A program made the position numbers and the translations under genes. Of a DNA stretch of 64,000 nucleotides, positions 49,100 through 60,117 are shown in pieces; position 1 is the first letter of the stretch, and the number at the start of each line of letters is the position of its first letter. The stretch is from Ulota crispa (taxonomy: Eukaryota; Streptophyta; Bryopsida; Orthotrichales; Orthotrichaceae), in NCBI GenBank assembly GCA_963920765.1, contig OY987243.1, positions 17,913,419 through 17,977,418 of the forward strand. Direction: 5' to 3'. The notes below the pieces were generated by a model that was not told where the DNA came from, ran no database searches, and worked only from the letters and a program-made list of their open reading frames with translations.

Positions 49100-50660
49100 T
49101 CAAGAATGGCCAATTGAAGATGTGAGTTCGCAAGCGCAGGAAGGTTTAGAAGTTGCTGTATTTATTCAACAGCAAGTCCAGGCTATTTTTCAAGCTGCAC
49201 TTTCACATTTCATTTGATAAATTTTTGAAAAGGTGGTGGTGCCTCCATCAATAGGGTCTCCCTCAACAGTTGCAAGGGCTTCTGGTCAGACCCACAAGCA
49301 AAGCGAGGAGCAAGATTGTAAAGTGGCAACACCTGAGAAGTTTTCCAAGAAGAAAGGTGGAGAAGTATGAAAGTGGCTTGCTCAATTGCGGTTAGTATTT
49401 TGAAGCAAACTTTGAGCTTATCAAACAAATCTAGATAAAAATACTTATGCGCTCTCGTATTTAACGGGTGCGGCTCAAAATTAGACAATGCTAGCCTTAC
49501 AGGCCTTAGACAAGGGACGTCACCACGAGTTGTTGGACAATTATAATGTATTCCGAGACGCGTTGATTTCAGTGTATGGTGACATTGATTGACGGAGCAA
49601 CGCTGAGGACAAATTGGGAAAGCTCCAATAAACAAGATCCATGGTGGCTTATATTTCTATGTTTAATGAGCATTCAGTACAAGTAGATTGGAATGAAGCA
49701 AGTTTGATTGTGCAATTTCAAAGTGGACTTTAAAATGAGGTCTTGGATTCAATTGCAACCGCGGAAACACAACCATAGAAGCTTCAAGAATGGATGGCAA
49801 TGTCTTCCCGAATTGATGAGCGCTTATGGACGCGGCACCAAAATCGATGTCCCATAACTTATAATTCAACCCCAAAAGATCATGTTGGTCAATTTCAAAC
49901 AACTTTAGGAAGTTTGGGACCAACTCCAATGGAACTAGATGCAATTGGTGTAACAACTGCATTGGCAAAAATGGCGGCTAAGCGGTTGGAATTTCAAAAA
50001 CAGAGAAGATGCTAGGATTGTGGTCAATTAGGTCACATCCGTGCAAGATGCCCAATTATTCCTTCCAAACCATTATTCTTAGCGGCTTCAGAAAGAGATG
50101 ATGAAATAATTGAAGAATCAAGAAAAGGACAATCCCGGGACTAAAGTCAATACTTTGGTACCCAGGCAAACCGGAAACTGCGGTGATTGATGGTTTGCAG
50201 TCTGAGTCCAAACCATTGTATTCTTCAGCTCCATTGTATCTACGTGCACTTATAGATTCAAGAGTGCATCTCACATTAGATGCAACTATTAATTTGCTGC
50301 TAGCTAATACTTTGGTTGACTATGGGGCGACTGGAGTATTCATGCATCCATTGTTTGCTCGTAAGTGTCATTCAAAGATTAAATCCAAGGTGGTTCCACA
50401 AGAAATTCAAGTGATTGATGGTAGAATCATCAACTCCGGATTAATCACCCATGAAGCTATAGTGGAGCTACAAGTGGAGAGCCACCAAGAGAGTTTGACG
50501 GCGGACATCACCAACACTAGGCGCTATCCCTATATCTTGGGAACATCTTGGTTAGTACGTCACGTTCCAACAATCCGATGGTCTAAAGGCGAGGTATTAT
50601 ACGATTCTACATATTGCTACAAAAATTGCTCGCAGCTTTTGAAGAATAGGTAGAAGACAA
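49100..50660 (+). pseudogene. Inner chromovirus: gag and protease (fossil)
   Basis: Gag-like sequence ends in a CCHC zinc knuckle (CGQLGHIRARCP, near 50020-50055). It is followed by a retropepsin-like region with LVDYGATGVFMHPLFARKC (near 50310) and YPYILGTSWLVRHVP. Broken. Confidence 0.75.
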
Positions 50661-51129
50661 CCAACAAGAAGGCTGATTTTATGCAGGCAAATAGCCCTAT
50701 CACGGCATCAACCTAGACAGAAGTAGTGGCATCCGTTTCAAGCAACCCAAATGCAAAAGAAGTTTTGGTGGCGTCAGTCCACTTGACTTCTTGGACTCCA
50801 CCTTGTATTATGGCTCCTCTAGACTCTAATATATCGAGGCAAAAAGAAATGCAAGACTTGGTGGCGCCCAAGCATGCGCTAGTTTCTTTAGGATCATTTT
50901 AGTTATCAACTAAAGGAGCTGAATTATATACATTAGAAGTATTAGAGTTATTTGGCACGGATGAAGATAACAAAGTTGCTGAAAAGTTAATTTCTATGGA
51001 ATATCAACATATGGAGGGGGCATTTAATGAGGAGGCCTCCAACAAATTATCCGATCATGGAGTGTCCGACATGAAAATCAAATTCAAAGAAGGGCAAGAG
51101 CCGCAAAACATAGGCCTAAAACCCATGTA

Positions 51130-52350
51130 TTTGGTGGAACTAGAAGAACTTTGCTGATATTTGGAGAATTTAGGAAAGAAGTGGATTAAGCGCTCCAAGT
51201 CCTTGGTCTTTGCCCCCATTGTATTTGCTAAAAGAAAATATGGATCGATTTGAGTGTGCGTAGATTATCAAAATTTGAATAGTGTCACAATAAAAAATAG
51301 ATACCGGTTATCGTTAGTCCCCGAGCTCATTGATTGCTTATTGGGAGCCAAATTTTTTACAAAATTAGATATTCGACAAGCATACCATCGAGTGAGAATG
51401 GCCATTGGTCACAAATTTAAAACAGCTTTTAAAACATGCTATGACCTTTTTGAATATTTGGTGATGCTATTTGGCTTGACAAATGCTCTCGCTCAATTTC
51501 AATCATAAATGCAATATATATTCAATGATCTTTTGGACATCTCAATAGTGATTTATTTTGACGACATACTTATTTTTTCAAAAAATTGGAAGAACATCAA
51601 ATGGTGGTAAAACAAGTTCTTTGACGCTTACAACAACACGGTATATATGCTAAAGTTTCAAAGTGTCAGTTTCATTGTACCTCTATGGAGTTTCTAGAAA
51701 TAATCGTCTCAGAAAAAAGAATAGAAATGTGTCTAGATAAAATTAAAGTAATACAAAAATGGTCCCCTCCCAAAACAATAAAGGAAGTCCAATCATTCCT
51801 AGGCTTTGCAAACTTTTATCAAAGATTTATTTGGGATTATTCAAAAATTACAGTACCTCTCACAAAATTGACACAAAAGAAACAGCAATTTGAATAGACA
51901 CCTTTGGCACAAAATGCATTTGAAGAACTTCAATCTCATTTTACCTAAGCCCCAATATTATTACATCCTAACTTTGATCAACCTTTTAATGTGGAAATGG
52001 ATGCGTCTGACAGTGCAAGAAGGGCCATACTCTTACAACATTGAGAGGATGGACATCTCCATCCCTGCACTTATTGTAGCTTGAAGATGACAACAACTGA
52101 ATAAAATTATGATATATATGACAAAGAATTACTTAGCATTATTCTAGCGTTCCAAAATTGGCGGGTGTATCTTGAGGAATCTCTACACCATATTTGAGTA
52201 ATTTAAAATCATAAAATCCTTGAGCAATTCTTTACTACAAAGTAACTTACTTGCCGATAAACCCGATAGTCAGAGTTACTTTCAGCTTTTGATTTTGTTA
52301 TTCAATATAGATTGGGATCACATAATGGAAAAGCAAATATGCTTTTTAGG
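51130..52350 (+). pseudogene. Inner chromovirus: reverse transcriptase and RNase H (fossil)
   Basis: [37 protein letters not shown] and YFDDILIF (near 51556) are classic Gypsy RT blocks. SFLGFANFYQRFIWDYSKI follows, then RNase H-like remains to about 52350. Broken. Confidence 0.85.
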
Positions 52351-52593
52351 AGCACTGACATCCAGAAAGATATAGACAACAATTCTAAACCTTTATTATG
52401 ACTAGCAATGTTGGAAACATGCGCTCTTGTTTAGAATGACGCAAAGATTCTTCAGTATATAAGAAAAATAGCTACAGAGAATAAAGATTTTCAATCACTA
52501 TTAGCAATTTTGAACAAAAAAGCTGCATGGGCTTCAATAAACATTTAGCAACGATTCCAAGACTACAAGTTTAAGAACGGTGTTTTGATGGAA

Positions 52594-54839
52594 ATCTTTC
52601 CATCATATAGATACTCGTTATTTATTTATATTTGTGTTGATTTCAATAAATCAACAATCAAGACAAAAAGAATGGTCGTGGTGAGAACCACGGTTTGGTG
52701 ACAGCGCTGCGGCCTTAGATTCCACTGCGCTGCGCCATCTTGTCACATGTACAGCTTATGGGAATAGGTAGCGGATTGGCTGAGCCAACTTTGTGCCTCA
52801 CTAGCTGCCAAGCCGTGAGCCGCCATTACTGTTTGACGAGTCCGATGGAATTCAAACCCGGATCGACAGACGGCCAGAAATGATCCCTTCTTTAGCCAAC
52901 CAAGTCCACAACTTTGCTACTAAAGACAAGCGTTTGACGCTATTATATGCTTGCAAGGGCAAACGGCCACTTTACGATGGTGTTTGTTTTGTAATTTAAT
53001 CATTTATATATGTTTATCTAAATGTTTTGGAGTGCTCATATATTTTGCCTTTGTTTGAATAAAAAATAAAAAATACAAAAGATTTAGAAGTGAATGGAAA
53101 AAGTATGAAAAAAAAAGAAGATTTGGCGTCTATACTGGAATTAAGATGGAAAAGAGCATGGACTAATGTGCCTCACCTCCCTACTTTAGATAGGATTAAA
53201 ATCAAAGAGAAAAGATTCTTTAGTATGTTGAAAGTTAGTGTATGAGTGTTAGTTAGAATAGAGAAGAAATTCCGAAACTTTGAGAAGTGAGATTTTCTGT
53301 GTATGTATGATTTTGAATTGAAATTTGAAAAAGTTGTTCATTGTATGATTATTTTTCCAAAATGAGTTAGTAAGTTTGATTTGGAATTGAAATGCAAAAG
53401 TTATGAATGTTTGAATTTGAGAGTTAAAAAGCCAAACTATGAAAAAAGGCTGAGATTTTGACAAGTCATAGCTTATAATTTGTATATCATTTAGCAATAA
53501 TATTTAAAGGGAGTATTCATCTTAGTCTCAGTTTTCTGGAAAATCCTTAAATTTGAGATTTAGAGCTTAGAAAAGAAAGTTATGGAGGTGTAAAGGATTG
53601 AAGGTTTGAAGGATTGGAGATGTGAAGGATTGGAGGTGTGAAGGATTAGAGGTGTGAAGGATTGGAGGTGTGAAGGATTGGAGGTGTGAAGGATTGGAAG
53701 TGTGAAGAATTGGAGATGGCTGCCTTTTTGTTCGGAGAAGGCCAAAACTTTAAAGAGCTACAATTTTTGAATAGCATAAAATTTTCTTTTCAAAATTTTA
53801 AGAGTGATAGTATATTGTCATAGCTTTCTGAATTGTCTTTAATCATTCTATTTAGAGTCTTATTAAAGAAGTTATAGTGTGTAGAAATTGGAAATTTTGG
53901 TGCTTTCAAAAAAATTGAGACCTACACTTTAATTAACTAGAACTTTTGAACAGAGTTTTATTTTGAAGCCAAAATTTTAAAAGTTGTAATCAATAGTATC
54001 ATCTTTTCAAATTGATATCACGTTTTTATGAGTGATGTATAGAACAAAAGTTTTAAAGGTTTATAGTGGTAGTGTTTAGTTTGTATGGAGGAAGAAGAGC
54101 TTCTATTTTGAACTCGCATAACTTTTAAATAGTAGCTTAGATTGAGTTGAAATTTGGAGGCATGTTAGAGAGTTAGAAGAGCTTTTCAAATAGCTATTAT
54201 ACTTAGCATTTGAATCTTTGAACCATCTGTAACAGTGGATAGAAAGTTGCAGCCTTTCTAAAACTTGTTATTTGCAATTTTGTCCATTGTTTTTATTAAA
54301 ATATGAAGATTTGAAGATCTGAAGATATAAAAACTTCAAGAGGAATATTTTGGGTTTATTTTTTATGCATGTGTGGGATGTAGCTTTATTATTCTTAGCC
54401 AATTTTAGAGGTTCGTTTGTCAATTCATTTCCATTCTGTTTTGTAAACTTTGTTGCAGGTAGTTTGGGTTAATCCAAACTTAACTCCATTTATTGTAGTG
54501 GTGACAAAGTGAAATTAATCATCCATATGGTCAAGATTTGCTTTATTTTCATAATTTAGAGTTTTGGCCAGTAAATCGTGAATTTGAATTTAGAATCCTG
54601 TCATATGAATGGCAGCTTGTGTCTATTGTCCTGATCAACTCTTTCCGTATTTAGTGGGCTTTTATCCCTACTTTGACCATTATATCCCTAGAGCTAACCA
54701 TAGGATAGGTCAATGGAAGATTGAAAGACTAAAGATTTGAAGAGTGAAAGTTAAAGCCGACAACGATTTTTGGTCAACAACACACAATCGCAGCGAGACA
54801 CCCTGCATTTTCCCAAGGCGCACTCCTCTCAATCCGACA
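52594..54839 (-). mobile_element. 2.2-kb inserted element, copy 2 (non-coding, solo-LTR-like)
   Basis: This is the complement of 39229-41365. The 6-bp repeat ATGGAA flanks it (52588-52593 and 54840-54845), and the chromovirus coding sequence resumes in register with normal family spacing on either side, so the insertion is clean. On the - strand it begins TGTCGGATTG and ends GGAAAGAT. It carries an expanded minisatellite absent from copy 1. Confidence 0.82.
53583..53722. repeat. 16-bp minisatellite, about eight units
   Basis: Tandem copies of a unit near AAGGATTGGAGGTGTG. The matching place in the first copy of the element (about 40340-40390) has only one or two units, so the array grew in this copy or its recent source. 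Confidence 0.9.
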
Positions 54840-54849
54840 ATGGAATATT

Positions 54850-56165
54850 CTATTATATAAATAAAATTATGATTTCTGATAATAAAGAAATACAACTCCA
54901 AATATTGAGATCACAACAAGATGCTCCTCTTGCAAGTCATTTAGGCTGAGCTAAATTGCTAGATCTTGTAACAAGAACTTTTTACTAGCCAACATTGCGT
55001 CAATATATTCATTGATACGTAGATGGCTATGATTTATGCCAAAGATCAAAATCCACACAACACAGTTAATATGGTCTACTACAATCAATTTTGGCAGCAA
55101 AAGTACCATGGAAACGAGTCACAACGGACTTTATTGTCAAATTGTCTAAGAGTGCAGGTTTTGATGTCATTATGATAGTAGTAGATAAAAACACAAAATT
55201 AGCCTACTTTACGCCAACAAACAAAACAATTGATTTGAAGGGCACGACCACCTTATATCTTCATTATGTGTAGAAACATCACAAGACGCTAGACAAAATA
55301 ATTTCAAATTGAGGCTCAATGTTTGCGTCAAAGTTTATGAGAAGATTATATGACCTCCTTCAGATTTGCCTTGTTCTTTCAACAACGTTTCACCTATAGT
55401 CAGGTGAACAAATTGAGCGGGTCAATCAAACTTTTGAGCAAATTTTTCAAATTTTCACCACCTAACAACAAGATGACTGGTCAGACCTCCTATCCATAGT
55501 TGAATTTGCGTATAACAATTCTCTCCATTCAACCACAGTGTGTTCGCATTTTTACGCCACATATGGATACCACCCGTCTTTATCTTTCACATCACCTACA
55601 AATTCCACAATACCAACAGCTGAAAAAATGATTTGTCTTTTACAAGAAGTTCACAAGGAAATAAAGACTACCATTAAAATTGCAAGAGAGCAAGCAAAGA
55701 GACACTATGATTGGCTTGTTCAACAACAACCTCATTTTCAAGTTGGTAACAAAGTACTTCTCAAACATGATCACATTTCTACAACAACATCTTCTAAAAA
55801 ATTGGAGTCAAAATTTTTGGAACCCTTTTCTATCACAAGTAAATTATTAGAGTTAGTATATCAGCTACAACTCCCCAAAACGCTTTGAATTCACAATGTG
55901 TTTCACATATCACTTCTGGAACCATATTGTCAAGATACCATATTTGCTTGCAAACAACTGCATCCACCACCAGTGGTGACGTCAGCAGGGAATATTGAAT
56001 GAAAGGTTTGGAATATATTAGACTCTAGATTTAGTGGTCAAAGGAAAAAACTTCAATACCTAGTTTTATGGCAAAGATATGGACAAGACTAGAATTCTTG
56101 GAAACCTGCACAACATTTGCAGAACGCTCCCAAATTTGTCAAGAAGTTTCATCATTGACACCTTG
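54850..56165 (+). pseudogene. Inner chromovirus: integrase and chromodomain-like tail (fossil)
   Basis: The zinc-binding region (NKEIQLQILRSQQDAPLASH) leads to the integrase core (WKRVTTDFIVKLSKSAGFDV, near 55110). The C-terminal part contains QVGNKVLLKHDH. Near 56040, KKLQYLVLWQRYGQD has the aromatic pattern of a chromodomain. This assigns the element to the chromoviruses. Broken. Confidence 0.8.
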
Positions 56166-56206
56166 ACGCATTGGAACCACATAATAGAACCTCAAAGAGG
56201 AGGTAA

Positions 56207-56543
56207 TGTTATGACTCCGTCATACATCTAGACTACATAGTAGCGGTTATGGTGCTTAGCTTTTAGAACTCTTGTCATTCTTTATAAATGCCAATGAGAG
56301 GGTTATATCTCTCACCATGCATTCTGTTAATATCATGAATTGTTGTAGACCCTAATTCTTCTTGCTTGCAATGTAATTCTTGAGTGAACTACTAAGGCTT
56401 TGTAATCTATTAACGTCACTCCTGGTATGGAAGAGGAACATTGGAAAAGAGCGAATCTTGCAAGTAGGATCATAAAGCGGTGATGCAGAAAGCTGAAAGG
56501 TGAGATTAGAGCGTCGACATGCAATTTGTGGCAAGTTCTGACA
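56207..56543 (+). repeat. 3' LTR of the inner chromovirus
   Basis: 337 bp, same ends as the 5' LTR, followed by GGGGG. A purine-rich stretch (CTCAAAGAGGAGG) lies just before it and may be the polypurine tract. Confidence 0.93.
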
Positions 56544-56552
56544 GGGGGCAAT

Positions 56553-57113
56553 TGAGAGCATATTAGTATATATGTTTTTGGATTATATTTTTGTTTTTAT
56601 CTGCTATTAATGATGGTACATGATGTGTTGTGTTTAGCAATATCTATTTACACGACAGCTGTCACGTGATGTGGCATCGTGGCTATACCACATCGGATGT
56701 ATTTCATTAGTGAATGATCTTTGTTTTTAGTAGTTTAGGGGAAGGTTAGGGCCTTTGGCACCTCATTCCATTGGCACTTTGTTTGAAACCACTTAAGGTT
56801 TGGGGTTAGTTAAGGCACGTTACTTCCTTGACTTGACATTCTTTGCCAAGTCAAGTCTTGTGATGTGTTTTGAGAGAGGTTACGCTTGTATTGTTTATCT
56901 AAAATTATACCATCTTTCACATTTCTCCTTGCGCTCTTGAATTCTCTTGTCATGGAGTAAGAGGTAGCTTGACTGACACTTAAGTGCTTAGATTTTGTAT
57001 CTTATCTTTGAGAGCATATTTGTATATATATTTTTGGATTAAATTTTTGTTTTTATCTGCTGTTAGTAATAGTACATGATGTGTTGTGTTTTACAATATC
57101 TATTTACACAACA
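56553..57113 (+). repeat. Right end repeat of the outer Gypsy element, with repeated edge
   Basis: The part 56660-57006 matches the left end repeat. It is flanked on both sides by near-identical segments of about 107 bp, 56553-56659 and 57007-57113, each running from TGAGAGCATATT to CTATTTACAC. The LTR can therefore be read as TGAGAG...TTATC or as TGTCAC...ACAACA. A G-run (GGGGGCAAT) just before 56553 favours the first; TTGT flanks favour the second. Confidence 0.7.
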
Positions 57114-57204
57114 TTGTTCCTACATTTTAATAAAAACTTTAGCCTAAAATATAAAAATTCCCAATTACAAGGACCTGCCCAAAATTGCTATACTGCCAAG
57201 AAAG

Positions 57205-57228
57205 GGGGCTTGGTCCTTTAGGGATTAA
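57205..57228. mobile_element. Isolated piggyBac-like right end
   Basis: CTTGGTCCTTTAGGG followed by A-TTAA matches the inverted end of the element at 16386-17308. No left end lies nearby. Confidence 0.55.
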
Positions 57229-57765
57229 AATCCTCTCTTGACACTCCATCCTAGAGTGTCAAAGCAACGGCCCTTCACAACACTATTCATCATAAGTGTA
57301 TCTAGCTTTGTCCTTTATTCTCCTTGGTGAATGGTGAGTGGTTAAATGATTATTGATGGGGCACGTTCTAAGAGCAAGGACCGCTTTTGAGGTGCAAGAG
57401 TGAAGAACAAAAATTTTGAGGATCATCAAAAAAGTGTCAAGTTTGAAGTGCAACAACTAGAGATGCTATTAGAGTGCACAAGGAGCAAAGATCAATATTT
57501 GTATGCTTTTTAAAGAGGGTGTTTTCTTTATAAGATGAATATTGAATTTACAAGATAGGGCTGGTAAAGAAAGAACCTAAAATTAAAGATCATATATTTT
57601 AAAGAGTTATATTTATCAAAATAAAGATTTGTATGAAGAAAATGAATTTTACATAATACATTGTATTTTGACATATGCCAAAATGTGTTTCTTTTTAGAA
57701 ATGAAGAAAACTCTTAGGATTTTCCAACCTCAACCTCCACACCTCTCAAAGGATTGTTTTTAATA
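57229..57765. other. No gene seen
   Basis: AT-rich sequence without recognisable coding or repeat structure. Confidence 0.55.
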
Positions 57766-58105
57766 TAGTGGTGCTCAGTTGACGTTAACCTTTGTAACAA
57801 AAACAATTGGATAGAATCACAATCCCACTCCTCTTTGGCTTGAAATGTGTGTTATGAGCCTAGTTAAGGTCAAGTGTATGTGTATTATCAATGCTTGTTT
57901 TTTGTCAATGCCCATTTTGACTCATCAACTAAAAAAGTGTGTGGTTAGTGAACCAAAAACATGGGTGGAAAAGCACCCCAAGATTGCAACCATCAAAACT
58001 AGGGGAAGTAATGCAAATGAAGTGCTTGTTCATAATCATTCAATGTTTGGATAAGGTTAACATTTTTTTCTAACCCAAAGTGTTGACCTTATCCAAGCAC
58101 CAATG
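57766..58105. mobile_element. TA-flanked MITE family 2, intact copy
   Basis: 340 bp, with ends TAGTGGTGCTCAG and CCAAGCACCAATG, flanked by TA (57764-57765, 58106-58107). The right end also contains a short hairpin (GGATAAGGTTAACA / TGTTGACCTTATCC). It is the reference that shows how the copy in the Harbinger element was split. Confidence 0.8.
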
Positions 58106-58806
58106 TACACAAATCAATGTTTGTTAAGAGCAAATGTTTTTTACTTCATACTAGTTACCAATGCAATTACAAAATGGGAAGGTTGGCACCACCACCCTTA
58201 TTCAGAGACAACATTAGGGGGCTTCAAACTTAAACTTTTGCAGGTGACTCACGTTGCAATTCACCTCTATGAATTCAGTAGTGAACCGTGAGGTGACTCA
58301 CCTCTGGACTTCACTCATAATGTAATTCACGTGAGGAGTGAACTTCATAAACTCACTTTTGTGGCTTCACTAGGCTCATTCACTTGTTTCCTCAAACTCC
58401 AAAACTTCTTTTGCAGAAACTTCCGCAAACTCACGGGTGTTTCAGATTTTGCGCATGTGAGGGAACAAACACAATTCACTAGTGAGCGGAGATCATGTGA
58501 GGTGAGAAGTTTGAAGGCTAGACTTTAAACCCCTTATTGTTTGCATTAGAGCATCTCCACCACGAGGCTTCCTCATTTGTATTTAGATGTAATTCATCCG
58601 GATTGGAAAAAACCCTCTTTCATTAGGAGCCTCTACCCCCAATTATTTAGAGAATCTAAATGAGAGGGAGCCCCAAGTCTTTATACAAAAGGCTATATAG
58701 GGAACTCAAATATAGTAAGTTGTATCCTCTTTTTTCTCAAAAAAATGCAATTTGTTGCCCCCTTTTCACTCCTAGTTCCTCTTTTGACCCACCTCTCCAA
58801 CCCATT

Positions 58807-59545
58807 GGAAAATTTCATGGATACCCTTGAAGTTTACAATATTTTTGTAGATACCTCTACTTTTTTAGAAATTGCACAAACTGACCCTTGGACCATAATT
58901 TTTGGCATTTATTTAGGGGATTGCTAAAGCCACACCCAAAATTGCTAACGCCACACCCCACAGTGTGCTTTGAGCATGAACTATGAGAATTTAATTTTGA
59001 TTTTTCAAATTTGGATCAAAAGATTTGTTTTATCTTTATCATTCTAACACTATATTCAAAAAAAAATGGAAGCGCTTGAATTTGAAACTAAAAATATAGG
59101 ACTTTTGAAACATTTAAAGCAAAAATACATTAAAAAAAAATAGCAATGGTGCAATAAAAGTTCAACAAAAAATTATGTTTATTTTTCTTTCTCTCAAGAA
59201 GATGGTAATGCCTTGATTGAATGAATGATGGACCACTTTGAATTAAAAAAATAGCATTGAACTTGCAAAATACATGCTTATAGGTGTGTGGCGTTAACAA
59301 TTTTGGGTGTGGCTTTAGCAATTCCCTTTATTTATTGTGCTTGTACTTCTTTCATGACCAATGTTGATGAAGAGAATCTAATGAGAAAAAAAAAACAACG
59401 TGAGCACAAAGGAAGAAGGGAAGTGGCATGCACAACAAAACAAATGTTTGAAACTTTTGGTCTAAGTATATTTATGCAATTTTTGAAAAAGCAAAGGTAT
59501 TTATGCAATTATTGCAAACTTCAGGGTATCCATGAAATTTTCTCT
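58807..59545. mobile_element. MITE family 1, copy E, interrupted
   Basis: The left part 58807-58915 and right part 59327-59545 align with copy A in order; the gap between them is the hAT-like MITE. The outer ends are slightly eroded and no target duplication was settled. Confidence 0.82.
58916..59326. mobile_element. hAT-like MITE with 8-bp target duplication
   Basis: 411 bp, with inverted ends of about 45 bp (GGGGATTGCTAAAGCC and GGCTTTAGCAATTCCC). It is flanked by the perfect 8-bp repeat TTTATTTA (58908-58915, 59327-59334). The uninterrupted family 1 copy A has a single 8-bp equivalent here, confirming the length. Eight bp is characteristic of hAT elements. Confidence 0.9.
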
Positions 59546-60117
59546 TTCTGCAACTATGAAAAAAAAAGCTCCCTTAATAGGGGTAGTCACAGCACTTTCG
59601 TGGCCGCCTATGGAGAATGAGAATGTAAACATGTCGTTTTGCTATTGGCTATTGGAGCTTCCATTTTTCTTAGCATGTGAAACTTCTCATTGCCCCATTC
59701 TCCTCCTCTGGAGATGAAGAATGGGCCGGTGAGAAGTTTGATAGAGAAGTTTCACCTCTTGCAACCCACATTTCACCTTGTCATGCTTGTTTTTATTATC
59801 GATTTACAGCTCCCATTGGTGGAGAGCGCAGTAATTATTGTATCTTCTGAAAGCAAGTAATCATTCCCCCTTCCTCCTTCTCATTCTCCAAAACAAACAA
59901 ACAAGATGTCAAACCATCTTCACAAAGAATGAGCTCCTATTGGCTCCTCTTTTCTTTCTACAACTTCTCAATCTCCATTCTCTTTTCATTCTCCTAGAAC
60001 CCATGACTACCCCCATTAAAAACAAGAAGTGAAGCTTGCCTTTCCCTATTCCCATCTTTGCTCCACTTCATCTAAATGGGGATAGGGATAGAGAATCCCC
60101 TAGTGGAGATGCTGTTA

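Larger units (their letters stand above)
48633..56543 (+). mobile_element. Ty3/Gypsy chromovirus-type LTR element (inner), broken
   Basis: The LTRs 48633-48969 and 56207-56543 are both 337 bp, begin TGTTATGAC and end GACA. The 5-bp duplication GGGGG flanks the element (48628-48632, 56544-56548), and the host sequence joins cleanly across it. By eye about 30 of 337 LTR positions differ (about 9 percent), nearly all transitions, so the copy is old but younger than its host element. Gag, protease, RT, RNase H, integrase and a chromodomain-like tail are all recognisable and broken. A 2.2-kb element (52594-54839) is inserted between RNase H and integrase. Confidence 0.92.
37279..57113 (+). mobile_element. 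Old Ty3/Gypsy element (outer), broken, with large nested insertions
   Basis: A fossil Gypsy-type LTR element. End repeats are shared between 37279-37609 and 56660-57006. A gag-like start MVQTRSQ lies at 39016. Degenerate gag with zinc-knuckle-like motifs (about 42.2-42.4 kb), protease (DSGAQPVMIG, about 43.3 kb), reverse transcriptase (about 45.4-45.9 kb), RNase H (46.3-46.6 kb), integrase (about 47.0-47.7 kb) and a PHD-like finger (about 48.1-48.25 kb) follow in the Gypsy order. It is heavily broken, with many interruptions. Two elements sit inside it: a 2.1-kb element (39229-41365) and a younger chromovirus (48633-56543). Possible 4-bp duplications TTGT flank 37279 and 57113. Confidence 0.75.
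58549..60114. mobile_element. Harbinger-type non-autonomous element, TTA-flanked
   Basis: The ends GAGCATCTCCACC and the inverted GTGGAGATGCTG are flanked by TTA (58546-58548 and 60115-60117), typical of PIF/Harbinger (Tourist-like) elements in plants. It is 1566 bp long, of which about 740 bp is the nested family 1 MITE; no transposase is encoded. Confidence 0.78.
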
